From an uncultured Eubacteriales bacterium (lineage in GTDB: Bacteria; Bacillota_A; Clostridia; Christensenellales; Aristaeellaceae): 6,314 nt of DNA. Below, one piece after another: positions 1 through 6,314 of the stretch (within the stretch, counting starts at the first letter, position 1; each line of letters opens with the position of its first letter). A program made the position numbers and the translations under genes. The notes under the pieces were generated by a model that saw nothing but the letters and a program-made list of their open reading frames with translations, ran no database searches and was not told the origin of the DNA. The stretch is taken from positions 1 to 6,314 of the forward strand of contig CADCQZ010000351.1 of assembly GCA_902803675.1 (NCBI GenBank), written 5' to 3'.

Positions 1-1349
1 AAGGCGCCCTGGGCCTCGTCATACCCCCGGATGAACACGCCCTTATAAGTATCGCCGTTGAAGACAAAGCGCGCCGTGCCGCCCTGATCGCTTTCCCAGG
101 CACCGGAAACGGCGCCGTCCACGCTGCCGTCCGCCCGAAGGACCGCCGTCACCGACACGTGCGCGGCCCTGTTGATGTCGTGCTCATGGAACAGCACCTT
201 GTACTTCCCGGGACGGGCGGATACTTCCGGCGCTTCCCCGCTCTCGCCCGAGTACCTCACCGGGGACATGACCGGCCAGAGGTCCTCATTGAAGCGCGCC
301 AGGTGCACCCGCACGGAGTGGTAGTCCCCCCTTGACGCGTAACGGGTGTGGAAGATGATGAAGGTCCGCCCCGTCTCCGGTTCGTAAAAAGCGCTGTTGT
401 GGCCCGGGGACAGGAGCGTCTCGGCGCCTTTCCTCACATCGCTCTCCGCCGGGTCGAACCGGTATCCGCCCATCAGCTTGACGCCGTAGGGCTCGTAGTC
501 CGGGTCGTGGAAGAAGGTGCCGGGCATGCCGCCGCATTGGGTCATGTCCCGGCCCATGCTGTCCTCGTAGGGCCCATCGGGCTCGCGGGAGCGGCACACG
601 CGGATATTGTAGCCGCCATCCGCCTCCAGCCCCCCGAAGGAGAGGAACAGGTAGTAATAGTCCGTCTCCGGGCTGTAGAGGATATAGGGGCCCTCGATGC
701 GGGCGTGATTCTTCCCCAGCAGCCTCTTGCCGTAGCCCTGTCCCTCCAGGGGCAGGCCCGTTCCGTCATCCATCCTGAGGATGAAGATGCCTCCGGAATA
801 GCTGCCGTACACCATCCACGATCCCCCGAGCTTGTCCGTGAACACGCAGGGGTCCACCACGTTGGGATAGAGCGTGGCGTTGTATCCCGGCATGCCGCTT
901 TTGAGGAACACGCCCTGATCGACATACGGCCCTTCGGGCTTATCGGCGATCGCGAGCCCTAAGGCGGACAGGGGGCTGGATCCTTCACAGGCGCAGTAGT
1001 ACATGGCATAGCGCCCGTCCTTGAGCCGGTGCACGTCCGGCGCCCAGAAGGTATCCGTGTGGGCCCAGGTGAGGGCCTCCTTCATCTGCTCCCGCACGTT
1101 TTCCACCAGTGTGCAGCCGGCGTGGGCGTCCCGGCTGATGAGCTTCCAGCTGATCAGGTCATCGCTCACGGCGGCGGCCATGTGGCTCCCGAAGATATAG
1201 AACTTCCCGTCCTCCGCCCGGATCACGGAGGGGTCGTGCACCGAGACCTCCGCGTGCCGCACCGCTTCCGCTTTTTCCTCCGCCGGGCAAGCGCATGCGC
1301 CCAGGGCGATGATCGCAGATATCAAAAACGCGAACAGCGTTTTCATCAT
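1..1349 (-). CDS. Glycoside hydrolase family 43 lipoprotein, endo-arabinanase (Abn2)-like, 3' end beyond window
   Basis: Predicted surface lipoprotein that cleaves arabinan or arabino-oligosaccharides. The frame is open for 449 codons from 1349 to the left edge, where the gene is cut. Residues 1-19 are a signal sequence ending in the lipobox LGAC (Cys19). The five-bladed GH43 propeller spans about residues 35-350. The catalytic triad is visible: general base Asp39 in HDPSVI, pKa-modulating Asp166 in VVDPCVF and general acid Glu219 in RIEGPY. WAPDV (102-106) and His317 in SPGHNS match GH43 arabinanases that bind a metal at the propeller centre. From memory, Bacillus subtilis Abn2 uses Asp38, Asp171, Glu224 and His318, a very similar spacing. 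Residues after about 355 form a beta-rich C-terminal domain, as in Abn2, so probably only a short tail is missing. Two tandem ATGs occur (1349, 1346); GGGAGGGG at 1364-1357 favours the first, and an in-frame TGA lies just upstream. Arabinofuranosidase or xylosidase activity is possible, since GH43 specificity is hard to read from sequence. Confidence 0.9.
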   Translation of the reverse strand, partial: MMKTLFAFLISAIIALGACACPAEEKAEAVRHAEVSVHDPSVIRAEDGKFYIFGSHMAAAVSDDLISWKLISRDAHAGCTLVENVREQMKEALTWAHTDTFWAPDVHRLKDGRYAMYYCACEGSSPLSALGLAIADKPEGPYVDQGVFLKSGMPGYNATLYPNVVDPCVFTDKLGGSWMVYGSYSGGIFILRMDDGTGLPLEGQGYGKRLLGKNHARIEGPYILYSPETDYYYLFLSFGGLEADGGYNIRVCRSREPDGPYEDSMGRDMTQCGGMPGTFFHDPDYEPYGVKLMGGYRFDPAESDVRKGAETLLSPGHNSAFYEPETGRTFIIFHTRYASRGDYHSVRVHLARFNEDLWPVMSPVRYSGESGEAPEVSARPGKYKVLFHEHDINRAAHVSVTAVLRADGSVDGAVSGAWESDQGGTARFVFNGDTYKGVFIRGYDEAQGA

Positions 1350-1395
1350 GGGTCATCCCCTCCCGTCATACCGGCACGTTTCTTACGGACCGCGC

Positions 1396-2328
1396 TCACT
1401 TTTCAAGGCAGCCGTTGAAGAAATCGATGATGCCCTTTTCCACGTCCCGCTTGATATCATCGTAATTATGGATCTCGTGGCGGTAGCCGGAATAGAGCTT
1501 CGTGATCACGGTGTGGCCGGTGGCCGCCAGAAGATTGCTGGTATGATACACGCCTTCGCCCCAGCTGCCCACCGGATCCTGATCCCCGCCGATATCGTAC
1601 ACCGGCAGGCTCTTTGGCACCTTCTGCGCCCACTCAGTGCCCTGGATGCAGTCCATCATCTCGCAGAAATACAGCATGGAGCGGTTGTTGGTGGGCCTGG
1701 TGAAAGCGTCGAAGGGATCGGCCGCGTGGTCCTGCTGCACCCATTTGTCGTGACAGATCCACTCGTTCCCCAGCCGCACCGGCTCCCCGATCCGGGCGAA
1801 CATGAACCCGAAGAGCATCCCGGTGAACTTGGGATCGCTCTCATCGCCCTTGCCGGCGTCGACGGCCGCGCGGATCGCGTCCATCGTTTCCCGCAGGGTC
1901 GGCAGCTCGCCGCAGGTGCCGCACAGGGTCACGCCCGCGAGCTCATCCCCGTATCGGGCGATATAGTCCCGGGCGATGAAGGAGCCCATGCTGTGGCCGA
2001 ACATGAAGACCGGCAGCCCGGGATACATCCCCTTCACCAGTTCCGTCAGTTTGTGCTCGTCCTCCGTCATGGTGTGGGCGCCCTTGCGGCCCCAGTCCCC
2101 CCAGGTGCCGTTCTCCACGGCGGTCTTGCCGTGACCCACGTGATCGTCCGCCGCCACGATGAACCCGGCATCCATGAAAGCCACGATCATGTGGAGATAG
2201 CGCCGGGAATGCTCACCGAAACCGTGGACCAGCTGGATGATGCCCCTGGGCTCGCAGGCGGGCGCATACACCCATCCATAGACCGTATCCCGTTCGTTGA
2301 ATGATCCGAAACTCACCTCGTGCAGCAT
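1396..2328 (-). CDS. Alpha/beta hydrolase, monoacylglycerol lipase/lysophospholipase-like
   Basis: A 310-residue serine hydrolase of the Hydrolase_4 / PldB type, which cleaves carboxyl esters such as monoacylglycerols or lysophospholipids. The oxyanion segment HGFGEHS is at 35-41. The nucleophile elbow GHSMGS is at 111-116, with Ser113 as nucleophile. The acid is Asp251 (or Asp249) in GGDQDPVG, and the base is His284 in SGYRHEIHN. Residues about 140-235 are the variable cap over the active site. There is no signal peptide or membrane segment, so it should be cytoplasmic. The frame stays open to an ATG at 2394, but the strong AAAGGAGG eight bases before 2328 and the family's usual N-terminus pick 2328. 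It lies 76 bases after the peptidase and 46 bases before the GH43 gene on the same strand, so it is probably the middle gene of an operon. A role in deacylating imported sugars or lipids is a guess; the true substrate cannot be read from the sequence. Confidence 0.92.
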   Translation of the reverse strand: MLHEVSFGSFNERDTVYGWVYAPACEPRGIIQLVHGFGEHSRRYLHMIVAFMDAGFIVAADDHVGHGKTAVENGTWGDWGRKGAHTMTEDEHKLTELVKGMYPGLPVFMFGHSMGSFIARDYIARYGDELAGVTLCGTCGELPTLRETMDAIRAAVDAGKGDESDPKFTGMLFGFMFARIGEPVRLGNEWICHDKWVQQDHAADPFDAFTRPTNNRSMLYFCEMMDCIQGTEWAQKVPKSLPVYDIGGDQDPVGSWGEGVYHTSNLLAATGHTVITKLYSGYRHEIHNYDDIKRDVEKGIIDFFNGCLEK

Positions 2329-2336
2329 ATCGTTTT

Positions 2337-2344
2337 CCTCCTTT
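2337..2344 (-). promoter_or_regulatory. Strong ribosome binding site that sets the hydrolase start
   Basis: The leftward strand reads AAAGGAGG here, eight bases before the ATG at 2328. It is close to a full match to the 16S anti-Shine-Dalgarno and rules against the in-frame ATG at 2394, which would add 22 low-complexity Ala/Gly residues. Confidence 0.85.
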
Positions 2345-2404
2345 ATCGATATCCGGCCTGCCCCGGCGGCGCCGCGGGCGGCAGGGATCCCCATGCGCGG
2401 TGCC

Positions 2405-4384
2405 TCACCAGAGGCTCAAACGCTCCTCCGGCGGCACATACATGCCGCAGCCTTCCTTCACCTGAGGATAGGCCGTGTAAAACTCATCCATCAGTGGGAA
2501 GAACCAGTCGCCCCGGAGGTAGGGAGCAGGATGGGGATTGTGCTCGTAATCGCTCATCAGGGCCTCACGGCTCATGCTGTAGCGGTAGAATTTGCGGCCC
2601 AGGGTGCGGAAGAACAGGTCATAGTCGAAACCCTCGGCCCTTTGGGCGAGGTCCAGGACGAGCCTGAGCCCCAGGAGATCCGCCGCCACCTCATTGATCA
2701 CCAGCTCACCGTTCAGCCTCACCCCTTCCGCCAGCTCGACGCGGTCCAGGTCCTCCACGATCCTCTGGGCCCTCTGGGCGAATACCGCCTGATCCTCCTG
2801 AGTGAGCACGCTGACGAAGGCGCCCTCGGCGTCATACTGCGAGCCGAAGGTGTCAAAGCCGTGGGACATCTCATGCGCGATGGTCTGCCCCACGGTGGCC
2901 AGGATGGTCTCCCGGGAGGAATCGTCATAAAAATCGGGCATCAGCATGCCGGCCATCATATTGAAGGTGTTTCTGACCGGCACGTACTGGGCGTTCACCA
3001 CCAGCAGGGAACCCAGGAACAACGACCGCAGGCCGCGGTCATACGGCATGCCGGCCAGGCGGGCTCTGTTCTGCTGCCGGGCCCTGTCGAGCAGGGCCGC
3101 CGCGTCCAGGAGGCTCATGTCTCCGGCGCTCAGCTGCTCAAGGAGCGGCGAAAAGTCCCCCTGCTCCCCGGGCATGACCGTTTTTATCTTCAATGCCTTG
3201 TCCGCCGCTCTTTTCGCGGACTCAGCGCTCATCCAGCCGGTCCTCATCAGCCTGTCCGCCAGGGCCTGCCGGATCTCTTCCGACAGGGAGAGCACCAGGG
3301 AACGCTGCTCCGGTGTGATGTGATCCAAAGCGAACGCCCGCTCGGTCACCTCCAGCGCCGGCTCGGTCATGAACGCCCAGGCCGCCTCCTTCAGATCCGG
3401 TTCCCCGTCGATCTCATGGGCGCGGGCGTAAGCGGCCGGATCCAGATAGTCCCGGGCGTACCGGAGCATGGCCAGGCAGATCACGGCCTTAAACACATCC
3501 AGGTCCTCCTCCCGGTACAGCGCCTGCAGCGCTCTCAGTTCATAGATGGTGCCCGTCTCATAGATCCCTTCGTCCTCTTTTCCTTCCGGGAACAGTCCCT
3601 GGGAGACCATCTGATCATACAGGGGGACGCATCCTGCTTTGATCTGAGCCGGGGTGAGGATCCACCTCATCTCCCCGTCGGTATCCCCCTCCTCCCAGAC
3701 GCCCGCCTGGAACTCTTCCTGATACTGTACGAGCCGCTCCGTCAGCCTCACCGCCTCGGCGTCGTCATAGCCCAGGGACTTGAGTTCCTCTTCCACCGCA
3801 GCGCTGTCCGGCCGGGGACCCATCCCGGGATCGGGGTCGTCCTCGCTCATATCCATCAGGGGCACCGGACACTCCGTCATGATCTCCACAACGAACCTGT
3901 CCGGCTCAAGGACCGACTGTCTCAGATCAAAGGAGGCGAAGGGAGAACCCAGCATGAAGCCCTCCTCCCGGCACAGTTCGGAGAGCTCCGACAGGTCCTT
4001 CGTTTCCCGCACGCGCCGGACACGGGCAAGAAGCGGCCCCATGCCTTCCCTCTCCCGGCGCTCCCCGTCCATGATGAGCTTCGTCATGATCCCGAGGATC
4101 CGCGACTCCGCGCTCTCCCCGGTCTCCGTGAGAGCCCAGATCGCTTCCGACAGATCCCTGTCGGCCCTGCGCGACGGGTCCTCCTCAGGGGACGCACGCA
4201 GGTACCGCTCATAATTCACGTGCAGGTAATAGTCCTCCTCGGGCGCGGGGCATTCCCCGGGCAGGTTGCCGGGCAGCTCGGGGTTGACGAAGGGCCGGCC
4301 CTCCGGGACCTTTTCGCCGAGGGCCCCGCTCATGAGGCCCGCCGTCAGGCACAGGATCAAAAGTACGCAAAGACTTCTTTTCAT
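2405..4384 (-). CDS. Secreted M13-family (neprilysin/PepO-type) zinc metallopeptidase
   Basis: A 659-residue zinc endopeptidase of family M13, which cuts short peptides; the length is normal for the family. Residues 1-23 are a Sec signal peptide (KR, hydrophobic 5-18, likely cleavage after ALG) with no lipobox Cys, so the enzyme is probably released or kept in the cell envelope. The mostly helical M13 N-terminal lobe covers about 45-420. The catalytic domain holds NAQY (464-467), matching the substrate-binding NAxY of neprilysin, then RNTFNMMAGML. Zinc ligands are His504 and His508 in HEMSH with catalytic Glu505, and Glu565 in NEVAAD with Asp569. His618 and Arg624 near the end fit the conserved transition-state His and substrate Arg. 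The C-terminus ends in LSLW, echoing the terminal Trp of the family. The start at 4384 is preceded by GAAAGGA with a four-base gap. It is the first gene of the leftward operon, and a TATAAT lies about 95 bases upstream. Confidence 0.93.
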   Translation of the reverse strand: MKRSLCVLLILCLTAGLMSGALGEKVPEGRPFVNPELPGNLPGECPAPEEDYYLHVNYERYLRASPEEDPSRRADRDLSEAIWALTETGESAESRILGIMTKLIMDGERREREGMGPLLARVRRVRETKDLSELSELCREEGFMLGSPFASFDLRQSVLEPDRFVVEIMTECPVPLMDMSEDDPDPGMGPRPDSAAVEEELKSLGYDDAEAVRLTERLVQYQEEFQAGVWEEGDTDGEMRWILTPAQIKAGCVPLYDQMVSQGLFPEGKEDEGIYETGTIYELRALQALYREEDLDVFKAVICLAMLRYARDYLDPAAYARAHEIDGEPDLKEAAWAFMTEPALEVTERAFALDHITPEQRSLVLSLSEEIRQALADRLMRTGWMSAESAKRAADKALKIKTVMPGEQGDFSPLLEQLSAGDMSLLDAAALLDRARQQNRARLAGMPYDRGLRSLFLGSLLVVNAQYVPVRNTFNMMAGMLMPDFYDDSSRETILATVGQTIAHEMSHGFDTFGSQYDAEGAFVSVLTQEDQAVFAQRAQRIVEDLDRVELAEGVRLNGELVINEVAADLLGLRLVLDLAQRAEGFDYDLFFRTLGRKFYRYSMSREALMSDYEHNPHPAPYLRGDWFFPLMDEFYTAYPQVKEGCGMYVPPEERLSLW

Positions 4385-4477
4385 ATTTTCCTTTCTTCCC
4401 GTCCGCCGCGCGGAGCATGACCGCCCAGAGTATTCAGGTTTTCCGCAAGTCTATCCCATCCGCCGTATCACAGGCCC

Positions 4478-4506
4478 ATTATACACTGTCCCGAAAAAAA
4501 ACGCCA
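4478..4506 (-). promoter_or_regulatory. Candidate promoter for the leftward peptidase-hydrolase-GH43 operon
   Basis: On the leftward strand a perfect -10 box TATAAT occupies 4483-4478. At a 17-base spacing the -35 position (4506-4501) reads TGGCGT, a poor match to TTGACA, and the spacer contains a run of T residues. Transcription would begin near 4471, giving a leader of about 85 bases before the peptidase. The weak -35 hints at activator dependence, or simply at a weaker promoter. The call rests mainly on the -10 box. Confidence 0.5.
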
Positions 4507-4545
4507 CCCGCCGGGCATTTTTCATCCCCCGACCGCTCCGGCAGA

Positions 4546-4574
4546 TTGCAAAGTGCGCCCGTATCTGGTATCAT
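4546..4574 (+). promoter_or_regulatory. Candidate SigA-type promoter for the exported PLP enzyme
   Basis: A -35 box TTGCAA (4546-4551, four of six consensus bases) is separated by exactly 17 bases from a -10 box TATCAT (4569-4574, five of six). A TGn extension (TGG, 4566-4568) lies just upstream of the -10. Transcription would begin near 4581, leaving a leader of about 38 bases with AAAAAGGAG before the ATG at 4619. Box quality, spacing and position all agree. Confidence 0.65.
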
Positions 4575-4618
4575 GGCCCCGATGAGTCCATCCGAGACAG
4601 CAAAAAGGAGACAGTATC

Positions 4619-6055
4619 ATGAAAAAGATATTCAAACGCGCGCTGTGCCTGGCGATGCTGCTTTTCATCGCGGCGCAGATCCTTCCGGCGGCGGCCGAGG
4701 GATACACCATCGACGGTATCCGTGAGCTCGTGGCGGGCGTGGATGAGCCCGTGAAACTGGAGGACGGCACGTCGCGGCCCCTGATCAATTTCGACAACGC
4801 CGCCACCACCCCGGCCCTCATCCCCGTCATGGACGAGGTGAACCAGAAGCTGCTTATGTACGCTTCCATCGGCCGGGGCTACTCCCTCAAATCCGACTAC
4901 ACCACGGATCTGTACGAGAAGACCCGCGAAACGGTCATGCGCTTCGTGGGGCTGGATCCCGAAGAGGACCGGAACTACACGGTGTTCTACGTCAACAACA
5001 CCACGGACGGCCTCAACAAGCTGGCCTCCGCCCTGATCACGGATCCTAACGATCTGGTGCTCTCCACCCGCATGGAGCACCACGCCAACGACCTAAGCTG
5101 GCGGGAAAGGTGCAAGGTGATCTACGCGGAAGTGGACGAAATGGGCCGGATCCGGTACGACGAGCTGGAAAAGCTGCTGAGCGAGAACAAGGTGAAGATC
5201 GTGGCCGTCACCGCCGCCTCCAATGTGACGGGCTACGTGACGGACGTGCACCGCGTGGCGAAGCTGGCCCATCGCTACGGCGCCCTGATCGTCGTGGACG
5301 GCGCCCAGATCGTGGCTCACCGGGCCTTCTCCATGAAAGGGGACACCCCGGAGGAGAACATCGATTTCTTCACCTTCTCCGCCCATAAGATGTACTCGCC
5401 CTACGGCGGCGGCGCGGTGGTGGGCTTAACGGAAGTGCTCGACCAGCACATGCCGACCTTCTACGGCGGCGGCACGGTGAACATCGTGGCGGACGACCAT
5501 GTCATCTACAAGCAGGCACCGGCGGTCTACGAGGCGGGCTCCCCCAACTATCCCGGGGTGATCGGCATGGGCAAAGCCATGGAGATCCTTCAGGAAGTGG
5601 GTTTCGACGCGATCCGGGACCATGAGCAGAAGCTGATATCCCGCCTGATCGACGGGCTCAAAAAGATCGACAACGTGGTGATCTACGGCGACTCGGAGGA
5701 TATCAGCGACCGGGTGGGCGTGGTGACCTTCAATTTCACGGACATCAACTCCTACTTCCTGGCATCGCAGCTCTCGGGTTACGGCGCGGCCACCCGCCGG
5801 GGCGCCTTCTGCGCCCATCCCTATGTGTGGCGCCTGATGGGGATCCCCAACGAGGATCTGGACGACTTCGCCGACTGCGGTGACAGCGGCACCCCCGGCA
5901 TGATCAGGGTGAGCTTCGGCATCTACAACACCCCGGAAGAGGTGGACGAGTTCCTCGAGATGCTGGCCCGGGCGATCCCCGCCGCCAAAGAGACTGTCGC
6001 GAAGATGATCGAGGAAGTCGGCGAGAGCCGCCAGGCCTTCGAGCCCCTTTACTGA
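4619..6055 (+). CDS. Exported class V aminotransferase-fold PLP enzyme, SufS/CsdA cysteine desulfurase-like
   Basis: A 478-residue fold-type I PLP enzyme related to SufS/CsdA (COG0520-type), whose known members take sulfur or selenium from cysteine or selenocysteine, or act as epimerases. PLP-site residues are in place: EHHAN (153-157), Asn202, Asp227 and Gln230 in VVDGAQ, and the Schiff-base Lys257 in FSAHKMYSPYGGG. EAGSPN is at 305-310. Cys398 in RGAFCAHP sits where SufS carries its sulfur-accepting cysteine, and Arg430 in MIRVSFGIYNT fits the substrate-carboxylate arginine. About 30 residues separate Cys398 from Arg430, longer than in SufS as I recall it. Residues 1-26 are a Sec signal peptide: KK and KR, hydrophobic 8-23, likely cleavage after PAAA. 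There is no twin-arginine motif. The start is set by AAAAAGGAG eight bases upstream, and no other well-placed start removes the signal. It is divergent from the peptidase operon and has its own promoter. No scaffold (SufU/IscU-like) gene is adjacent. The substrate is unknown. Confidence 0.88.
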   Translation: MKKIFKRALCLAMLLFIAAQILPAAAEGYTIDGIRELVAGVDEPVKLEDGTSRPLINFDNAATTPALIPVMDEVNQKLLMYASIGRGYSLKSDYTTDLYEKTRETVMRFVGLDPEEDRNYTVFYVNNTTDGLNKLASALITDPNDLVLSTRMEHHANDLSWRERCKVIYAEVDEMGRIRYDELEKLLSENKVKIVAVTAASNVTGYVTDVHRVAKLAHRYGALIVVDGAQIVAHRAFSMKGDTPEENIDFFTFSAHKMYSPYGGGAVVGLTEVLDQHMPTFYGGGTVNIVADDHVIYKQAPAVYEAGSPNYPGVIGMGKAMEILQEVGFDAIRDHEQKLISRLIDGLKKIDNVVIYGDSEDISDRVGVVTFNFTDINSYFLASQLSGYGAATRRGAFCAHPYVWRLMGIPNEDLDDFADCGDSGTPGMIRVSFGIYNTPEEVDEFLEMLARAIPAAKETVAKMIEEVGESRQAFEPLY

Positions 6056-6065
6056 CATACGCGCA

Positions 6066-6108
6066 CCGATGGGCCGGAGGGGCCGCGAGGTCCCCTCCGG
6101 CCCATCGG
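6066..6108 (+). terminator. Perfect 17-bp GC-rich hairpin, possible terminator without a U-tract
   Basis: The arms CCGATGGGCCGGAGGGG (6066-6082) and its exact reverse complement (6092-6108) enclose a nine-base loop. It begins 11 bases after the aminotransferase stop codon, as a terminator would. However, neither strand has a T run beyond the stem, so it may instead stabilise the mRNA 3' end, act as an attenuator, or partly insulate the next gene. Confidence 0.5.
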
Positions 6109-6126
6109 GCAGATCGACGAGGAGAT

Positions 6127-6130
6127 GAGG
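6127..6130 (+). promoter_or_regulatory. Ribosome binding site favouring a GTG start for the kinase-like gene
   Basis: GAGG lies six bases before the GTG at 6137. The alternative in-frame ATG at 6125 has GAGGAG directly abutting it, which is too close for normal initiation. Confidence 0.5.
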
Positions 6131-6136
6131 AAAGCG

Positions 6137-6314
6137 GTGGCCAGGATCATTACGGTCTCAAGGCAGTTCGGCAGCGGAGGCAGGGAACTGGGCAAGCGCC
6201 TGTCGGACCTGATGGGATGGGATTACGATGACCGGGAGATCATCCAGATGCTGTCCGAGCGGCAGGGCATGGATCCGGATTACGTGCACAGGGCCCTGAG
6301 CACCCACGGGTGGC
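6137..6314 (+). CDS. Cytidylate-kinase-like protein (PF13189-type), N-terminal part only
   Basis: Only the first 59 codons are inside the window. From the GTG at 6137 the protein begins MARIITVSRQFGSGGRELGK and continues into RLSDLMGWDYDDREIIQ. This is the standard opening of the Cytidylate_kin2 family: a first strand, SRQFGSGGRE-GK as the phosphate-binding loop, then a YDRE-type acidic segment. Members are cytoplasmic P-loop NMP-kinase relatives, common in anaerobic Firmicutes, whose substrate is generally unproven. GTG at 6137 puts the IIT strand three residues in, as the family prefers, and has a well-spaced GAGG. ATG at 6125 would add four residues and is the alternative. It follows the aminotransferase by about 80 bases, with a strong hairpin between, so co-transcription is uncertain. 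Confidence 0.8.
   Translation, partial: MARIITVSRQFGSGGRELGKRLSDLMGWDYDDREIIQMLSERQGMDPDYVHRALSTHGW

Noticed and set aside
1..1349. Possible frameshifts in the GH43 gene at the six-base runs near 326-332 and 630-636
   Set aside because: Codon-by-codon reading across both runs keeps the frame: the segments FLSFGGLEADGG and RYASRGDYHS are continuous and no stop occurs from 1349 to the left edge.
1309..2304. A 331-codon open frame on the + strand opposite the alpha/beta hydrolase
   Set aside because: Antisense shadow of a gene with an intact catalytic triad. The product has no recognisable domain and overlaps the starts of both neighbours.
2357..2385. Short inverted repeat CCTGCC/GGCAGG with a GC palindrome (GCGGCGCCGC) between peptidase and hydrolase
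   Set aside because: Only six paired bases around a 17-base gap and no T run. In DNA this GC-rich that is weak evidence for a terminator or processing site.
2297..4420. A 707-codon open frame on the + strand opposite the M13 peptidase
   Set aside because: It mirrors the peptidase gene. The translation is rich in His, Arg, Gly and Pro with no family motif, no ribosome binding site of note, and runs through the real hydrolase start and the divergent leader. High GC with strong third-position bias leaves antisense frames open.
4426..4618. Recurring GTATCA words near 4465, 4568 and 4614 as a possible operator repeat
   Set aside because: Flanks differ, spacing is irregular and one copy overlaps the -10 box and another the start codon region, so chance is the simpler explanation.
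4571..5083. A 170-codon leftward frame opposite the start of the aminotransferase
   Set aside because: It covers the promoter and signal-peptide region of a well-supported gene, has no domain signature and is His/Arg/Gly/Val-rich, as expected for an antisense shadow.

Overview
The window is GC-rich bacterial DNA carrying five genes, two of them cut by the window edges. Strong AAGGAGG-type ribosome binding sites, SigA-like promoter hexamers, short Sec or lipoprotein signal peptides and a cytidylate-kinase-like protein typical of anaerobic Firmicutes suggest a high-GC member of the Clostridia, perhaps a gut or rumen lineage. This assignment is an inference from style, not from a marker gene.

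Layout: three genes point left and form a probable operon read from the right. First comes a secreted M13 (neprilysin/PepO-type) zinc metallopeptidase (4384 to 2405). It is followed by a cytoplasmic alpha/beta hydrolase of the monoacylglycerol lipase/lysophospholipase type (2328 to 1396). The last is a GH43 arabinanase-like lipoprotein (1349, running off the left end). The gaps are 76 and 46 bases, and no terminator was seen in either gap. A 234-base divergent intergenic region (4385-4618) holds a candidate promoter for each direction. To its right, pointing right, is a class V aminotransferase-fold PLP enzyme related to SufS/CsdA cysteine desulfurases (4619-6055), which begins with a Sec-type signal peptide. 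A perfect 17-bp hairpin follows it. The start of a cytidylate-kinase-like (PF13189-type) gene runs off the right end.

How the genes work together: three of the four genes that flank or feed from the divergent promoter region encode predicted exported proteins (peptidase, GH43 lipoprotein, PLP enzyme). The leftward operon looks like nutrient scavenging: peptide breakdown, ester or lipid hydrolysis, and arabinan or arabino-oligosaccharide cleavage. The main oddity is the exported SufS-like enzyme. PLP enzymes of this fold are normally cytoplasmic, yet this one keeps the lysine, aspartate, histidine and cysteine positions expected for an active enzyme behind a clear signal sequence. No mobile element, CRISPR array, tRNA or rRNA was seen.
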